A stretch of DNA of 64,000 nucleotides from Chloroflexota bacterium (GCA_011523735.1 WTGB01000085.1:29276-93275); one strand, 5' to 3'; positions 1 to 10,359 are shown, numbered from the stretch's first letter. Notes: a model not told the origin generated them from the sequence alone. Numbers and translations are program-made.

Positions 1-1514
1 ATGGACGTTTGACGCGGGAGGAAGCGGCGGGCGCCTTTGCCGAGCAGCTTTGCGCGCTGCTTGACAGCGGCGTTGATCTCATCGTGTTTGAGACTTTCAG
101 CGAACACAGAGAATTGCTTCTCGCGATCAAGGTCTTGCGGGACTTGAATCCCGACTTGCCCATCATTGCGCAGGCGACATTCTATCATGAGAACCTGAGC
201 TACGGCGGTCATCCGCCAGCGCGAGTCGCCAACGATCTCCACAAAGCCGGGGTCGATGTCATCGGCGTCAACTGCGGCAGCGGACCAGCCGGCATCGCTG
301 AGGTGCTGCGGCAGATGTGCTTTGCCGTGCCCGATGCCCTATTCTCCGCCATGCCCAACGCCGGTTTCCCCGAGGTTGTAGGCGGCCGCATCCTCTTTCC
401 CGCCACCGCCGAGTATTTCGCTGACTGCGCGACGACATTCGTCAACATCGGCGCCACCGTGATCGGCGGCTGCTGCGGTACGGGACCCGAGCACATCGCC
501 GCCATGCGCGCCGCTCTGGACCAGCCATCGACTGACTTTGTCGATCTGCATATCGGCGAAATCGACATAGAGCATGAATCCCACGAGCCACACCATCCGA
601 CTGAACTGTCCGAGCGCCTCCACAGCGGGCAGTTCACCGTGACAGTGGAGATGGCGCCCCTGCGCAGTTACCGCACGGACACGCTCTTAAAAGCGGCGAG
701 ACGATTGCGGGCGGCCGGCGCTGACCTGATCAACGTGGCTGACACCCCGGCCGCTCGCATGAAAATGAGCGCATGGGCCGTCGCCCACCTGCTGCAATCC
801 CAGCTCGGCATCGAGACGATCCTGCACTTCCCCACGCGCGGACGCAATATGCTGCGGGTGCAAGGCGACTTGCTCGCCTCACATGCCTTGGGCTTGCGCA
901 ACCTCTTTGTTGTCATGGGGGATCCTACGCGGATTGGCGATTTCCCCGATGCCAGCGATGTCAATGATGTCGCGCCCTCCCGTCTGATTGGCGTCATCAA
1001 GCAGGGGATGAACCAAGGCGTCGATATGGCCGGGCACAGCATCGGCATGCCCAGCAGCTTCACTGTCGGCTGCGCTCTCAACATGGGCGCCGAGGATCTC
1101 GACCGTGAAATCCGCGTGTTGCGCAAGAAGATGCGCGCTGGCGCCGACTTCGCCTTGGGTCAAGCCATCTTCGAGCCCGAGCGTATTCGACGCTTTCAGC
1201 AACGCTATGAGGAAACGGCCGGACAAGCCTTTGATTTGCCGGTCCTCATGGCGGTCATGCCCCTGCACAGCCATCGGCAGGCACGCTTCCTGAACAATGA
1301 AGTGCCGGGCATTTCTATTCCCGCGTCCATCATGGAACGGATCGCCTCCGCCCCCAATGCGCGTGAAACCGGGATGCGCATCGCCCAGGAATTGCTTGAT
1401 CAGATGGCGGACTTGATTCAAGGCGCCTACATCATCCCCGCTGGCGATTATGACCTGGCGGCGGAAGTAGTGGCTTATACAAAGTCGACGCTGGGCCAAA
1501 GCGACGCCGCTTGA
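1..1514 (+). CDS. Bifunctional homocysteine S-methyltransferase / 5,10-methylenetetrahydrofolate reductase (5' truncated by window edge)
   Basis: Reading frame is open to the window start (codons G-R-L-T-R-E-E before the track start). N-terminal Hcy-methyltransferase zinc motif GGCCGTGPEHI; C-terminal MTHFR motifs (TVEMAPLRSYRTD, NLFVVMGDPTRIGDFPDASDV, GADFALGQAIFEPE). Confidence 0.9.
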   Translation, partial: GRLTREEAAGAFAEQLCALLDSGVDLIVFETFSEHRELLLAIKVLRDLNPDLPIIAQATFYHENLSYGGHPPARVANDLHKAGVDVIGVNCGSGPAGIAEVLRQMCFAVPDALFSAMPNAGFPEVVGGRILFPATAEYFADCATTFVNIGATVIGGCCGTGPEHIAAMRAALDQPSTDFVDLHIGEIDIEHESHEPHHPTELSERLHSGQFTVTVEMAPLRSYRTDTLLKAARRLRAAGADLINVADTPAARMKMSAWAVAHLLQSQLGIETILHFPTRGRNMLRVQGDLLASHALGLRNLFVVMGDPTRIGDFPDASDVNDVAPSRLIGVIKQGMNQGVDMAGHSIGMPSSFTVGCALNMGAEDLDREIRVLRKKMRAGADFALGQAIFEPERIRRFQQRYEETAGQAFDLPVLMAVMPLHSHRQARFLNNEVPGISIPASIMERIASAPNARETGMRIAQELLDQMADLIQGAYIIPAGDYDLAAEVVAYTKSTLGQSDAA

Positions 1515-1580
1515 GCTTGGCAGCCGCCACGCCTGCACAGCTATTATCCGCGCTTGCCCGAGCGGGACGGGAGAGACATT

Positions 1581-2324
1581 ATGTCCGGAATTGGCAGCAT
1601 TAACCTCAATATAGTGGTTGTCGATAGCGACTTCTATGCCCGCAACGCTATCAACGCCTACCTCGCTTGGGATCGGCGGACGCGCGTAATCTGTAAAACG
1701 GCGCGCTTGGCTGACTTCTGGCAGGCGCTTGATGAGCGGCGGCTCAAGGATCGCCCCGATGCCGTCATACTTGACGCCAAACAGCTTGGCGGCGCAGTCC
1801 CTCTGGCCGCGGCGATCGAGCGTCTGCGCGAGCGCTTCAACGATATCAGGGTTGTCTGTCTGGCGCCCTTCCCTGACCTTGACGATCTGTATGCGGCGAC
1901 CGAGGCGGGGGCAAAAGCTTATCTGCTCAAGCCGGATACCCGCATTCACATCGCCTGGGCGATATGCCACGCTTACTGTCTGGCAGATGCTGATATTCTC
2001 ATTAGTGCCGGCGTCGTTGGCGAAGCGCGCAAGCTCTCGCACCGGCGGCTGAATCGGGCGAAGCAGCTGGCGCTGCCGAGAGAATATGCGGGACTGACGC
2101 GGCGCATGCGTCAAGCGATCGAACTCGTCGCCATTGAAGGGATATCGCATAAACTTGCCGCGCATGAAATGGATATCGAAGTCAACACCGTCCGCGATTA
2201 CGTGAAGACGGCGTATAGCGTACTGGAATCATATCATGACGACGCCGGCGACTACCCGGACGACATGTCTGCCCAGGAAGTCGCCTTCATGCGCATCACC
2301 GCGCTTGATATACCAGACTGCTAG
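1581..2324 (+). CDS. Response regulator with receiver domain and LuxR-like C-terminal HTH
   Basis: Receiver features (VVVDSD, AVILDAK, AYLLKPD) and HTH-like tail (LTRRMRQAIELVAIEGISHKLAAHEMDIEVNTVRDYVKTAYSVL). ATG at 1581 preferred over upstream start. Confidence 0.75.
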   Translation: MSGIGSINLNIVVVDSDFYARNAINAYLAWDRRTRVICKTARLADFWQALDERRLKDRPDAVILDAKQLGGAVPLAAAIERLRERFNDIRVVCLAPFPDLDDLYAATEAGAKAYLLKPDTRIHIAWAICHAYCLADADILISAGVVGEARKLSHRRLNRAKQLALPREYAGLTRRMRQAIELVAIEGISHKLAAHEMDIEVNTVRDYVKTAYSVLESYHDDAGDYPDDMSAQEVAFMRITALDIPDC

Positions 2325-2336
2325 GGGCGCGACCGC

Positions 2337-3362
2337 TTAGCTGATCAGCGCGTCAGTTTCTGAGGTATCTTCGTCTTCCGACTGCATTTCCCGCCTTTTG
2401 CGCACCGCCTTCATCGCCTGCGTCCGCGTTAGCAGCACCGTCTGGTCGCCCTCGTTGTCAAGCGCTTCCGGCACCTGGACATGTTCATCTTCCAGGTAGG
2501 ATTTGATGGCGCCGCTGAAGGATTTTACCGGCGCGTCGTCCCCGTACTGATGCCGCAGGTCAAGCAGATTCAGCATCAGCCAAAGGAAAAGATCGCCCTC
2601 GGTCCGCGGCGTCTTCCTGCCCTTGGCCAACTCCAAGACCTTGTACTTGCGGATCAGGTCGATAGCGGGCTTGTAGATCGTGTGATACCAATCCGCTGTA
2701 GCTTCTTCGGTCGTCAGCGCATGACCCTCGAGCTTCTCCATCACGCGCTCGTGCAGGAAGATATGCCCCATCAATTCATGATAGCGGGTTGGCACCGTCA
2801 ATTCGATCGATTCGTGATCGGGCACGGCACGGGATAAGCTAGTCTCGTCCAGGAAGTTGGCGTAGGCTTCCGCCGCTTCCAGCTCCTGTTCGCTCATATT
2901 CGGGCGCAGCGGCACCGTCGTCGGCAGTTCAACGACATGCGCCAGGATTGACTTGGCGTCCAACTCCCGCGCTACCGAAACTCGATGATTGCCATCGCGC
3001 ACAAAATAGGCATCGCCGACCTTGTATAACTCGATGGGCGGCGGACCCTCCATGCTGTTCGCCAAGGCATAGACCCGGCTCCAGCGGTCTTTCATATTGG
3101 CTTTCTTCGGCAGGAAAGTCGCGGTGAAATCTTTGTAACGTCCCACGCTGCCAACGATGTGATCCAGCGGGACATCTACAACGCCGCGGTAAAGCTCCTC
3201 GTGCAAGTGCAACCGGCTGCGAATCTCGTCAAAGTTCATCAACTCCTTATGCCGGCCGGTGAGATGACTCAAGACCTCCTGCCAGAAGACCTTGGTCTGG
3301 ATGGATTGAAACTTGTTCTTGCCTTGTTCGTAGTGGCTGCGGAAGTTTATGTCGTTTGCCAT
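2337..3362 (-). CDS. ParB/DUF4032-like protein
   Basis: ParB-like stretch PPIELYKVGDAYFVRDGNHRVSVARELDAKSILAHVVEL; long helical C-terminus. Confidence 0.65.
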   Translation of the reverse strand: MANDINFRSHYEQGKNKFQSIQTKVFWQEVLSHLTGRHKELMNFDEIRSRLHLHEELYRGVVDVPLDHIVGSVGRYKDFTATFLPKKANMKDRWSRVYALANSMEGPPPIELYKVGDAYFVRDGNHRVSVARELDAKSILAHVVELPTTVPLRPNMSEQELEAAEAYANFLDETSLSRAVPDHESIELTVPTRYHELMGHIFLHERVMEKLEGHALTTEEATADWYHTIYKPAIDLIRKYKVLELAKGRKTPRTEGDLFLWLMLNLLDLRHQYGDDAPVKSFSGAIKSYLEDEHVQVPEALDNEGDQTVLLTRTQAMKAVRKRREMQSEDEDTSETDALIS

Positions 3363-3629
3363 TGTTCTATCTATTCGCCTCCCTAAACACGGGCAACTCG
3401 ATCAGTCAACATTTTATTTCGAGGCGATTGCATTCTGGCAAAACTGTTGACATCTACTCACACTATAACATATCAGGCGCCGCGCGGTAAAATTGCTCTT
3501 CGGTGCAGCATAGCGCGACCTAATGAACAACTCATCCTCGTTGCCATGCCTATGACGCCGAATCGCGACCTGTTCTTACGCAAAGTCGGGGCAGTCATAC
3601 GCGGCTCTTATGCGAGGCGGAAATCGTCG

Positions 3630-4352
3630 ATGGACGAGGCAACGCAACGACATCTGAACGCGATCAATCGCGACTTTTATCGGGTAACAGCCGCTGAATT
3701 TGACGCGACGCGCCAGAGAGCTTGGGCTGGTTGGGAGCGGATGCTGACCGCTGTTGACTTGCCGGTCGCCTCTGCCCTGGATATCGGCTGCGGCAACGGG
3801 CGATTCGCGCGCTTCCTCGCCGCCCGACAGCAGCGAGACTTCGCCTACTATGGCATCGATAACTGCACCGAACTGCTCGCTGCCGCCCGCCGCCAACTCG
3901 CCGACCTGTCACATGCGCAAATCAAGCTGATCGAGCGGGACGTGATAGTCGACGGGCTGGCCGGTCCATCAGCGCAGCTTGTTGTGCTTTTTGGGCTGTT
4001 GCATCATGTGCCGGGCGCGCGACATAGACTCGACCTGCTGCGCGCCGCGGCGCGATATGTCCTGCCTGGCGGCTTGCTCGTCTTTGCTGCCTGGCGCTTT
4101 TACGAGCAAGAGCGTTTCCGCCAGCGTATCTTGCCTTGGGATTCAGGAATCGTGGTGGAGAAACACGATTACTTGCTGGATTGGCGGCGGGGCGAACGCG
4201 CCCTGCGCTACTGTCATTACATTGATGACATCGAACATGTCCAACTCATTGAGGCGACTGGGCTAAGCGTCATTGACGATTACCGCGCCGATGGCGCCGC
4301 GGGCGACCTCAACCGCTATACTGTATTGAGGAAGACAGCGGAGCGAGCATAA
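3630..4352 (+). CDS. Class I SAM-dependent methyltransferase (TRM9-like)
   Basis: SAM motif ALDIGCGNGRFARFLA; VVLFGLLHHV; N-terminus FYRVTAAEFDATRQRAWAGW resembles Trm9-type proteins. Start chosen at ATG 3630. Confidence 0.75.
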   Translation: MDEATQRHLNAINRDFYRVTAAEFDATRQRAWAGWERMLTAVDLPVASALDIGCGNGRFARFLAARQQRDFAYYGIDNCTELLAAARRQLADLSHAQIKLIERDVIVDGLAGPSAQLVVLFGLLHHVPGARHRLDLLRAAARYVLPGGLLVFAAWRFYEQERFRQRILPWDSGIVVEKHDYLLDWRRGERALRYCHYIDDIEHVQLIEATGLSVIDDYRADGAAGDLNRYTVLRKTAERA

Positions 4353-4375
4353 CCCGCCCCGCTTGCTGGATTCGG

Positions 4376-5563
4376 CTAACCGCAACTGCCCTTCTGCAAA
4401 ATGTAGGGCGCCGTCGCGTAGCGATTGTCGTTTTCGTTGGTCTCCGCGACTTCGTTGTTCACATCGGCGATCAGATTGATATGGTGCAATTCCTCGAAGT
4501 ACTGGTTCTGTGTGAGATGGCCCGAGAAAGTGCGAGTTTCCCCGGCCGCCAGGGGTGTTATGCCAATTCCCGTTGTTACTCGTCCCGCGCCGTCATGTCG
4601 GTTATCCCTCACCTCTACCAAGCTGCCTCTGGGGGTGGCGGCATTGCCATCGTTGATGACAGTCACCTGGATCTCATAGGCTTGGTTGCAGATCGCCGGG
4701 TGGGGAGAGATTTGGACGTGAGTAATGCGCAGGTTGGCTCCGCTGCTTGGCACGGGTATGGCTGTCGGCTGTGGGATCGGGGTCGGCGGCAGCGGCGGCG
4801 GGTTAATCCGCGGCAGGTTGCTGAGGTCGCCTTCCGCGCTCACGATATTCGGATGAATGAAGCCCCTCTGGCCGCCCTCCAATTCAATATAGAACCAGCC
4901 GGTTCCGAAGCTGCTTATGCCTTTGATCTGGGCTGTATTCCCTTCATGCAATCCGCCGATGATCCTATACAAGGTCGAATCGCCAGCGCGGACATTGCTG
5001 TTCACCAGGGCGGTGACGCGCGGCGATGTATCGGGAATGGCGGTTGGCTCCGGCATGGCAGTAGGCTCGATCACTTCCATCACCTGCTGCTCGGCGACGA
5101 AGGCCGGCGGATTGTTCTCGATGCGTATTGGGCTGACGCGGAAATAACTCGGCTCTTCCGCATCGGTGTTAATCTTCAGACGCAATTCGTATATTCCGTC
5201 GCACAGCCGCAGCGTCGCCAGATTCCAGGTACCCAGGATATCATCCGTGACCGGAGCAATCCGCGGCAAGGTCGCGGGGAGCCAGTCACTCGCGACTTCA
5301 CATTCTTCTTCCATCATCATGTCGGGGAAAAGCTGCCGATACTCAACGAAGAAATTGCGCATTCCCGCCAAGGTTACCGTTCCGCGAATATCGACGTTGT
5401 CGCGCAGGACATAAACTGGCGGCGGGAAACTGATGTTCGCCTCCTCATTAACCATCTCCGATTCCATCGGTTCGATGATATTGGCGCTGTCTTGCCCAAC
5501 CGCCAATGGCAAGAGCAACAGCAGTGTGAGGACGAGAAAAACAAACGTTGAACTTCGTTTCAT
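4376..5563 (-). CDS. Secreted protein with bacterial SH3-like and CARDB-like domains
   Basis: Signal peptide MKRSSTFVFLVLTLLLLLPLAVG; SH3b-like VNSNVRAGDSTLYRIIGGLHEGNTAQIKGIS; CARDB-like ANLRITHVQISPHPAICNQAYEIQVTVINDGNAATPRGS. SD GGAGG before ATG. Confidence 0.75.
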   Translation of the reverse strand: MKRSSTFVFLVLTLLLLLPLAVGQDSANIIEPMESEMVNEEANISFPPPVYVLRDNVDIRGTVTLAGMRNFFVEYRQLFPDMMMEEECEVASDWLPATLPRIAPVTDDILGTWNLATLRLCDGIYELRLKINTDAEEPSYFRVSPIRIENNPPAFVAEQQVMEVIEPTAMPEPTAIPDTSPRVTALVNSNVRAGDSTLYRIIGGLHEGNTAQIKGISSFGTGWFYIELEGGQRGFIHPNIVSAEGDLSNLPRINPPPLPPTPIPQPTAIPVPSSGANLRITHVQISPHPAICNQAYEIQVTVINDGNAATPRGSLVEVRDNRHDGAGRVTTGIGITPLAAGETRTFSGHLTQNQYFEELHHINLIADVNNEVAETNENDNRYATAPYILQKGSCG

Positions 5564-5813
5564 TATATTGCCTCCTGAAGCATGTGCCACGTTGGCTCCT
5601 ACATTTCGAATCCCATGTGTACTTATAATATGCCAAAATGCTCTAATATGCTTGTCGTATTTGCATCGTCTCAACATGACTTCCCGGAAAAGCCACAAAA
5701 ACAGTGAAAGCTACACTACCGTATGGTTTGCCTTTCCAGTAGGCTCGGTAAATGCTCTGCCGCAGTCGCCCAGTCGCTGCTGAACTGTTGAACATCGTTA
5801 CCTGGTGTCGCTT

Positions 5814-6503
5814 ATGAACGCTCCTGTCATAGTCCAAGTGCGCGACTTGTTCAAGACCTACAACGAAGGCGATTTGGCTCTGCGCGTGTTCGACGGCCTC
5901 TGCCTCGATATCTTTGAGGGTGAGTTCTTCGCTTTGATCGGCGCCAGCGGCAGCGGCAAAAGTACGCTGCTCAACCTGCTGAGCGGCATAGACAAGCCCG
6001 ATCGCGGAAAGATCGTCATCGGCGGCACAAATATCACGGCGCTTGATGACAGACAGCAGACCCTGTACCGCCGCAACCATATCGGCATTGTCTTTCAGTT
6101 CTTCAATTTGATCCCCACGCTGACAGTGCTGGAGAATATCACCCTGCCTAAGGAGCTGGGCGGTTCCCGGTATAAAGCAGCCGAACCCCGCGCCCGCCTT
6201 TTGCTTGAGCAGGTTAGCTTGGCTGACCGCGCCGATGCCTTCCCAGACAAGCTAAGTGGGGGCGAGCAACAACGGGTCGCCATCGCCCGCGCTCTTTTGC
6301 ATGAACCCAAGCTGGTCTTCGCTGACGAACCCACCGGCAACCTCGACGACGATACCGGCGCCCAAGTGCTGGACATCTTGCTCCGCTTGACCTGCCACGC
6401 CGGCAAAACGCTGGTTATGGCGACGCACAGTATGGAAATTGTCAAATACGCCGATCGTGTCTGCCGCATCCAGGACGGGCAACTGCAAATTGATCCCTCG
6501 TGA
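5814..6503 (+). CDS. ABC transporter ATP-binding protein (LolD/MacB type)
   Basis: Walker [10 protein letters not shown], signature [15 protein letters not shown], Walker [13 protein letters not shown]. Confidence 0.93.
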   Translation: MNAPVIVQVRDLFKTYNEGDLALRVFDGLCLDIFEGEFFALIGASGSGKSTLLNLLSGIDKPDRGKIVIGGTNITALDDRQQTLYRRNHIGIVFQFFNLIPTLTVLENITLPKELGGSRYKAAEPRARLLLEQVSLADRADAFPDKLSGGEQQRVAIARALLHEPKLVFADEPTGNLDDDTGAQVLDILLRLTCHAGKTLVMATHSMEIVKYADRVCRIQDGQLQIDPS

Positions 6504-6750
6504 CCTCCACTATCCCCCATCGCGCTAATTTGCATACATGTTGCTGTGGCTTTTGCGTCGATTTCCACGATACGCCATCGGATGAATTTGGCAAACCGGC
6601 GCTTTGCTGCGCTAGGACTTTGGCGCAATTCGCGGTAATATAGATGGGATAGGCAGTAGCTTGAAGAAGATTTCGCCTTCTGTATACTGGCTGGAATTAT
6701 GGACAGCAATCATGCCGGCATGACCCTTTATAGGTGAAAGGCAGAGGCCA

Positions 6751-7191
6751 ATGACCGACCAGTCGCTGGATAAAAAAGTTAAGTTCATCCTCTCCGAATT
6801 GCGCGATGTCAACAAGGATCGCCGGCGTACCGCAGTCATGAAGTTGGGCATGGTCGGTGGCGACCAGGCAGTCCGCACCCTTATCAGCATTGTGGATAAC
6901 AGCCAGGAAGACCTTATTGTGCGCGGCCGGGCAGCGCTAATGCTTGGCAAGTTGAAAGACGACCGCGCCGTGCCTCATTTGATTCGCGCTCTTGACGCCC
7001 CCGGTTTCCTCACCCCATATCATGCCGCGCAAGCTCTGGGCAAAATTGGCGATCCGCGCGCTGTGGACGCTTTGATTGACTTTGCCGACAGCAGCCGTAA
7101 CAAAACCCGCGCTGCCGCGATGCAGGCATTGCGGGACTTGGGTTACGACACGGAGGCGTCCGCGTTCGCCGATCCACAGCCACCGATTTAG
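6751..7191 (+). CDS. HEAT-repeat domain protein
   Basis: Repeated helices: RRRTAVMKLGMVGGDQAVRTLI, GRAALMLGKLKDDRAVPHLIRAL, AAQALGKIGDPRAVDALI. Confidence 0.85.
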   Translation: MTDQSLDKKVKFILSELRDVNKDRRRTAVMKLGMVGGDQAVRTLISIVDNSQEDLIVRGRAALMLGKLKDDRAVPHLIRALDAPGFLTPYHAAQALGKIGDPRAVDALIDFADSSRNKTRAAAMQALRDLGYDTEASAFADPQPPI

Positions 7192-7331
7192 GCTCTTACA
7201 TCGTGCTCCAGGGATCATGGTCGGGACTTTAGCTCCCGATCTGACAAATACCTCGTGCAGTTATGCGCAGTGTGGGCGGTCTCAAGCGGTGTCTGCTATA
7301 GTCCCCCCATGTTTGTGGAGGAGCAAATCTC

Positions 7332-8495
7332 ATGGATGAGATCGTTATCGTTGATGCCATCCGCACACCGCTGGGCAAACGCGGGGGCTGGCTGCGCGAG
7401 TTGCATCCGGTCAAGCTCGGCTCGCATGTGGTTAAGGCATTGCTCGAACGCAACTCGCTGGATAGGCGCGGCGTTGATCATGTGATATTCGGTTGCGTCA
7501 GCCAAGTCGCCGAACAGACGATGAACATCGCCCGCAATGTCGTCCTCGATGCCGAATTGCCAATTGAAGTGCCAGCGACCACGGTCGATTTTCAATGCGG
7601 CAGCAGCCAGCAAGCGATACATCTAGCGGCGGCTATGGTTGCCTCAGCGCAGGCCGACTTGGTTATCGCCGGCGGCGTGGAAAGCATGACCCGAGTGCCG
7701 ATGGGCTCCAGTCTTGGCGACAGCGGTGCCTTGCCATTCACTGACAACATCATGGAAGCCTACAACATGATCCCGCAAGGCATCGCCTCAGACGAGATCG
7801 CGGCGAAGTGGGGCATCACGCGGGCGGCTATGGATGAGCTTGGCTTGGAGAGCCATCGCCGCGCCTGGCAGGCAACCCAAGCTGGCCTCCTGCGGCGAGA
7901 AATCACGCCCATAGAAGGCCTTGACGAAGACGGCAATCTCTTCATGGTTGAGCGCGATCAAGGCATTCGCCCAAACAGCACGATGGAAAAAATGGCGGCG
8001 CTGGAGCCGGTCTTCACCCCTGCCGGCGTGACCACCGCCGGGAACAGCAGCCAAATCAGCGATGGCGCCGCAGCCATGTTAGTCACCACTGCTCATAAGG
8101 CGCAGCAACTAGGCTTGTCGCCCCGGGCGCGCATCGTCAACGTTGTCACTGTCGGCAGCGATCCGCATCTTATGCTGACCGGTCCGATCGCCGCCACAGA
8201 AAAGGTCCTGCTCCGCGCGGGTCTTGCTATGGAAGATATCGATGTATTCGAAGTCAACGAAGCTTTTGCCTCAGTGCCGCGGATATGGGAAAAAGATACC
8301 GGCGGCGATCTGGTGAAAGTGAATATCCATGGTGGTGCGATTGCGCTGGGGCATCCGCTGGGCGGCTCCGGGGCGCGCTTGATGACGGCGCTGGTCAACG
8401 CGCTGGAAACAACCGGCGGCCGATATGGCTTGCAGACGATGTGCTGCGGCGGGGGCATGGCGACCGCGACGATCATCGAGCGGATCGACAGCTGA
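7332..8495 (+). CDS. Acetyl-CoA C-acyltransferase (thiolase family)
   Basis: VDFQCGSSQQAIHLAA, VIAGGVESMTRVPMGS, GGAIALGHPLGGSGARLM, CCGGGMATATIIE. Confidence 0.95.
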   Translation: MDEIVIVDAIRTPLGKRGGWLRELHPVKLGSHVVKALLERNSLDRRGVDHVIFGCVSQVAEQTMNIARNVVLDAELPIEVPATTVDFQCGSSQQAIHLAAAMVASAQADLVIAGGVESMTRVPMGSSLGDSGALPFTDNIMEAYNMIPQGIASDEIAAKWGITRAAMDELGLESHRRAWQATQAGLLRREITPIEGLDEDGNLFMVERDQGIRPNSTMEKMAALEPVFTPAGVTTAGNSSQISDGAAAMLVTTAHKAQQLGLSPRARIVNVVTVGSDPHLMLTGPIAATEKVLLRAGLAMEDIDVFEVNEAFASVPRIWEKDTGGDLVKVNIHGGAIALGHPLGGSGARLMTALVNALETTGGRYGLQTMCCGGGMATATIIERIDS

Positions 8496-8788
8496 TCGGC
8501 TCCGGACCGACACTGTTAAAGATTGACGTATCGCGCGCTCCGAGTACCGCTTGACCGCGCCTTATCTCCTCGGCAAAAAAGAGACGCCCTCCGCGAAAGG
8601 GGGAGACGCGGAAGACATCTCGATTGTACAGGGTGCGGCGGCTGTGTTGCTTCAATGTGAGATGAAGAGTTTTCAGCGGTTTCACGATGACGGCTGCCGC
8701 GCCACTATGGTCTCATTCTTTGTCAAATAAATTAACAAAGTCTAACAAGTAAGTCAAAATAGGATTTGAAAAATTAACGAGAACCAAC

Positions 8789-9913
8789 TTAACCGGACTG
8801 TCCGCCGCTCACTACAGTACGAACGCCGATTGGCGAGAGGGTGCCCACCGGGCTGATATCCGCCTGTTCGCCCGCAACGGGATTGAGAGTGCCGCAGGCT
8901 TGCGCCGCCTCTTGCTGCTTCGCCGTCAGAAGGCCGCGGCTCACCGGGCTGTAATTCGGCTGCAGCGCCAAGGCGGCTGTGTATTGCTCCCGCGCCAGGC
9001 AGGCGTCTCCCTGCAACAGGAGCGCATCGGCATAATAGCGTAGCGCATCCTGCAATTCGCCGACCACCTGTCCATTCATATAATTCGGATTATGCTGATA
9101 CACGATCTCGCTAAACCGACGCACCGCCTCCGCCGGGTTGGTCGTCTTGTATCGCTGGCCGATCAGAAAAGTATCGGCAATGTAACGCTCGTAATTCAAT
9201 TCGCCGATGTCCCCGTAAACTTCCGCTCGCTCGGTCAAGACGATCGCTTCCGACAATTTGAAGCTGCGGTACAGCGCGAGCGCTTGCGCCGTTAGCGCTT
9301 CCAGCAGCATACTGCGCACCAGCTCGCGCTGATAGCTGTCGTCGATGCTGACGATCGCCTCAAGCGTTTGTATCGCCGCGGTATAATTCCGCTCTGCGTG
9401 ATCCGCCCGCGCTTCCGCCAACAGCGCGTCGAGATCATAAGCCCATTCCGCCTCATCGCTGACTTCCGTAATCTGCGGCTCAAGCGCCAGGGTGGGGACG
9501 ACGGTCGCTGTAATGACCGGTATGGCTGTTTGCGTCGGGGCAGGAGTGGGGCTGGGCTGCCTCTGCAAATAAGCCGCCGTCGCCGTCGGTATCAGGCTGA
9601 GCAGGCAGGCCGGCCTGAGCCTCGCTTGCTGAAGATCTTCGATCCGCTTCCGCGCCAAGTCAAATTTGCCTTGTGCCAGGTCCTGCGGCAGCAAATCGCA
9701 TTGCAACTGAACTTCTGCCTCGGCGGTTCCCGTAGCCTGCGCGCGCGCGGTCTGCAAGCCCGAACTCCAGCCGGCATAGGCCGCCGCCATCACAATAGCT
9801 AGCGCGATCAGCAGGCAGGTGACAGCGAGTGCAATCCATAACAGGCAACTCGCCCACCGTCTCCGCTTATCAGGATGATCGTAATTTGTCACTTGCGCTT
9901 GGTCTGGCTTCAA
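8789..9913 (-). CDS. Membrane-anchored TPR-like protein
   Basis: N-terminal TM segment (LLWIALAVTCLLIALAIVMAAAY), Pro/Thr linker, helical repeats (RNYTAAIQTLEAIVSID; YTAALALQPNYSPVSRGLL). Confidence 0.65.
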   Translation of the reverse strand: MKPDQAQVTNYDHPDKRRRWASCLLWIALAVTCLLIALAIVMAAAYAGWSSGLQTARAQATGTAEAEVQLQCDLLPQDLAQGKFDLARKRIEDLQQARLRPACLLSLIPTATAAYLQRQPSPTPAPTQTAIPVITATVVPTLALEPQITEVSDEAEWAYDLDALLAEARADHAERNYTAAIQTLEAIVSIDDSYQRELVRSMLLEALTAQALALYRSFKLSEAIVLTERAEVYGDIGELNYERYIADTFLIGQRYKTTNPAEAVRRFSEIVYQHNPNYMNGQVVGELQDALRYYADALLLQGDACLAREQYTAALALQPNYSPVSRGLLTAKQQEAAQACGTLNPVAGEQADISPVGTLSPIGVRTVVSGGQSG

Positions 9914-10126
9914 ATCTGTTTTGTCCCCAGGTTCGCCTATTAGCCGTTATGGCGGGCAAGCACGATTCTATGTCGGGCGGCGCGCATTATAATTCAGCGC
10001 TTCCGCGCTCGCCAGACGTCTTAGGGTCTCTATGATAATCCTGCTTGTATGGAAGAACACGGGTTTCCTTTGGATGCAAGTGGATGAATGGCTTGGGCGG
10101 CCAAACTGATCAATCACTGCGCCCGC

Positions 10127-10156
10127 TTGACGCTAAACCACATGCCATGTTACACT
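10127..10156 (+). promoter_or_regulatory. Predicted sigma70-like promoter of the metG leader (TTGACG-N18-TACACT, with TG of an extended -10)
   Basis: TTGACG at 10127-10132 and TACACT at 10151-10156; predicted TSS is at or within a few nt of the leader ATG at 10163. Confidence 0.6.
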
Positions 10157-10162
10157 CCCCGC

Positions 10163-10243
10163 ATGAATACTCAGCAGCCGAAGTTCACGCCTATGCGGAT
10201 GCCATCCGTCCATATTGACAGACGGCTGTTGTGGCTCGCCTAG
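10163..10243 (+). CDS. Putative metG leader peptide MNTQQPKFTPMRMPSVHIDRRLLWLA*
   Basis: 26-codon ORF with internal AUG codons at 10193-10195 and 10199-10201, overlapping the strand 1 and strand 2 elements of an attenuator-like structure. Confidence 0.65.
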   Translation: MNTQQPKFTPMRMPSVHIDRRLLWLA

Positions 10244-10294
10244 GCATCACATCGCTCAAAGCCAATACCGTCTGTCAGCGACAGGCGGTTTTTT
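10206..10294 (+). promoter_or_regulatory. Transcription attenuator upstream of metG (strands 1:2, 2:3, 3:4)
   Basis: Strand 1 CCGTC 10206-10210; strand 2 GACAGACGG 10217-10225; strand 3 CCGTCTGTC 10268-10276 (exact reverse complement of strand 2); strand 4 GACAGGCGG 10280-10288 followed by T6. Confidence 0.75.
10268..10294 (+). terminator. Rho-independent terminator hairpin inside the metG leader
   Basis: CCGTCTGTC-AGC-GACAGGCGG (9 bp with one G-U) then TTTTTT. Confidence 0.85.
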
Positions 10295-10359
10295 GTTCCA
10301 TGGTCGCTACAGGCGCCTAACCGAGCGGCCTCTTAATCAGTAAGCAGGAGCGAGTCCGT

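Noticed and set aside
3441-3475. TTGACA followed by TATAAC upstream of the TRM9-like methyltransferase as a promoter
   Set aside because: Spacing between the hexamers is about 11 nt, too short for a sigma70 promoter.
10202-10240. Resemblance of the leader peptide segment VHIDRRLL to actinobacterial short leader peptides with an R-x-H-I-D-L-x-R theme
   Set aside because: Short and recalled from memory; could be coincidence, and the Met codons plus the terminator are a sufficient explanation. Not used as evidence.
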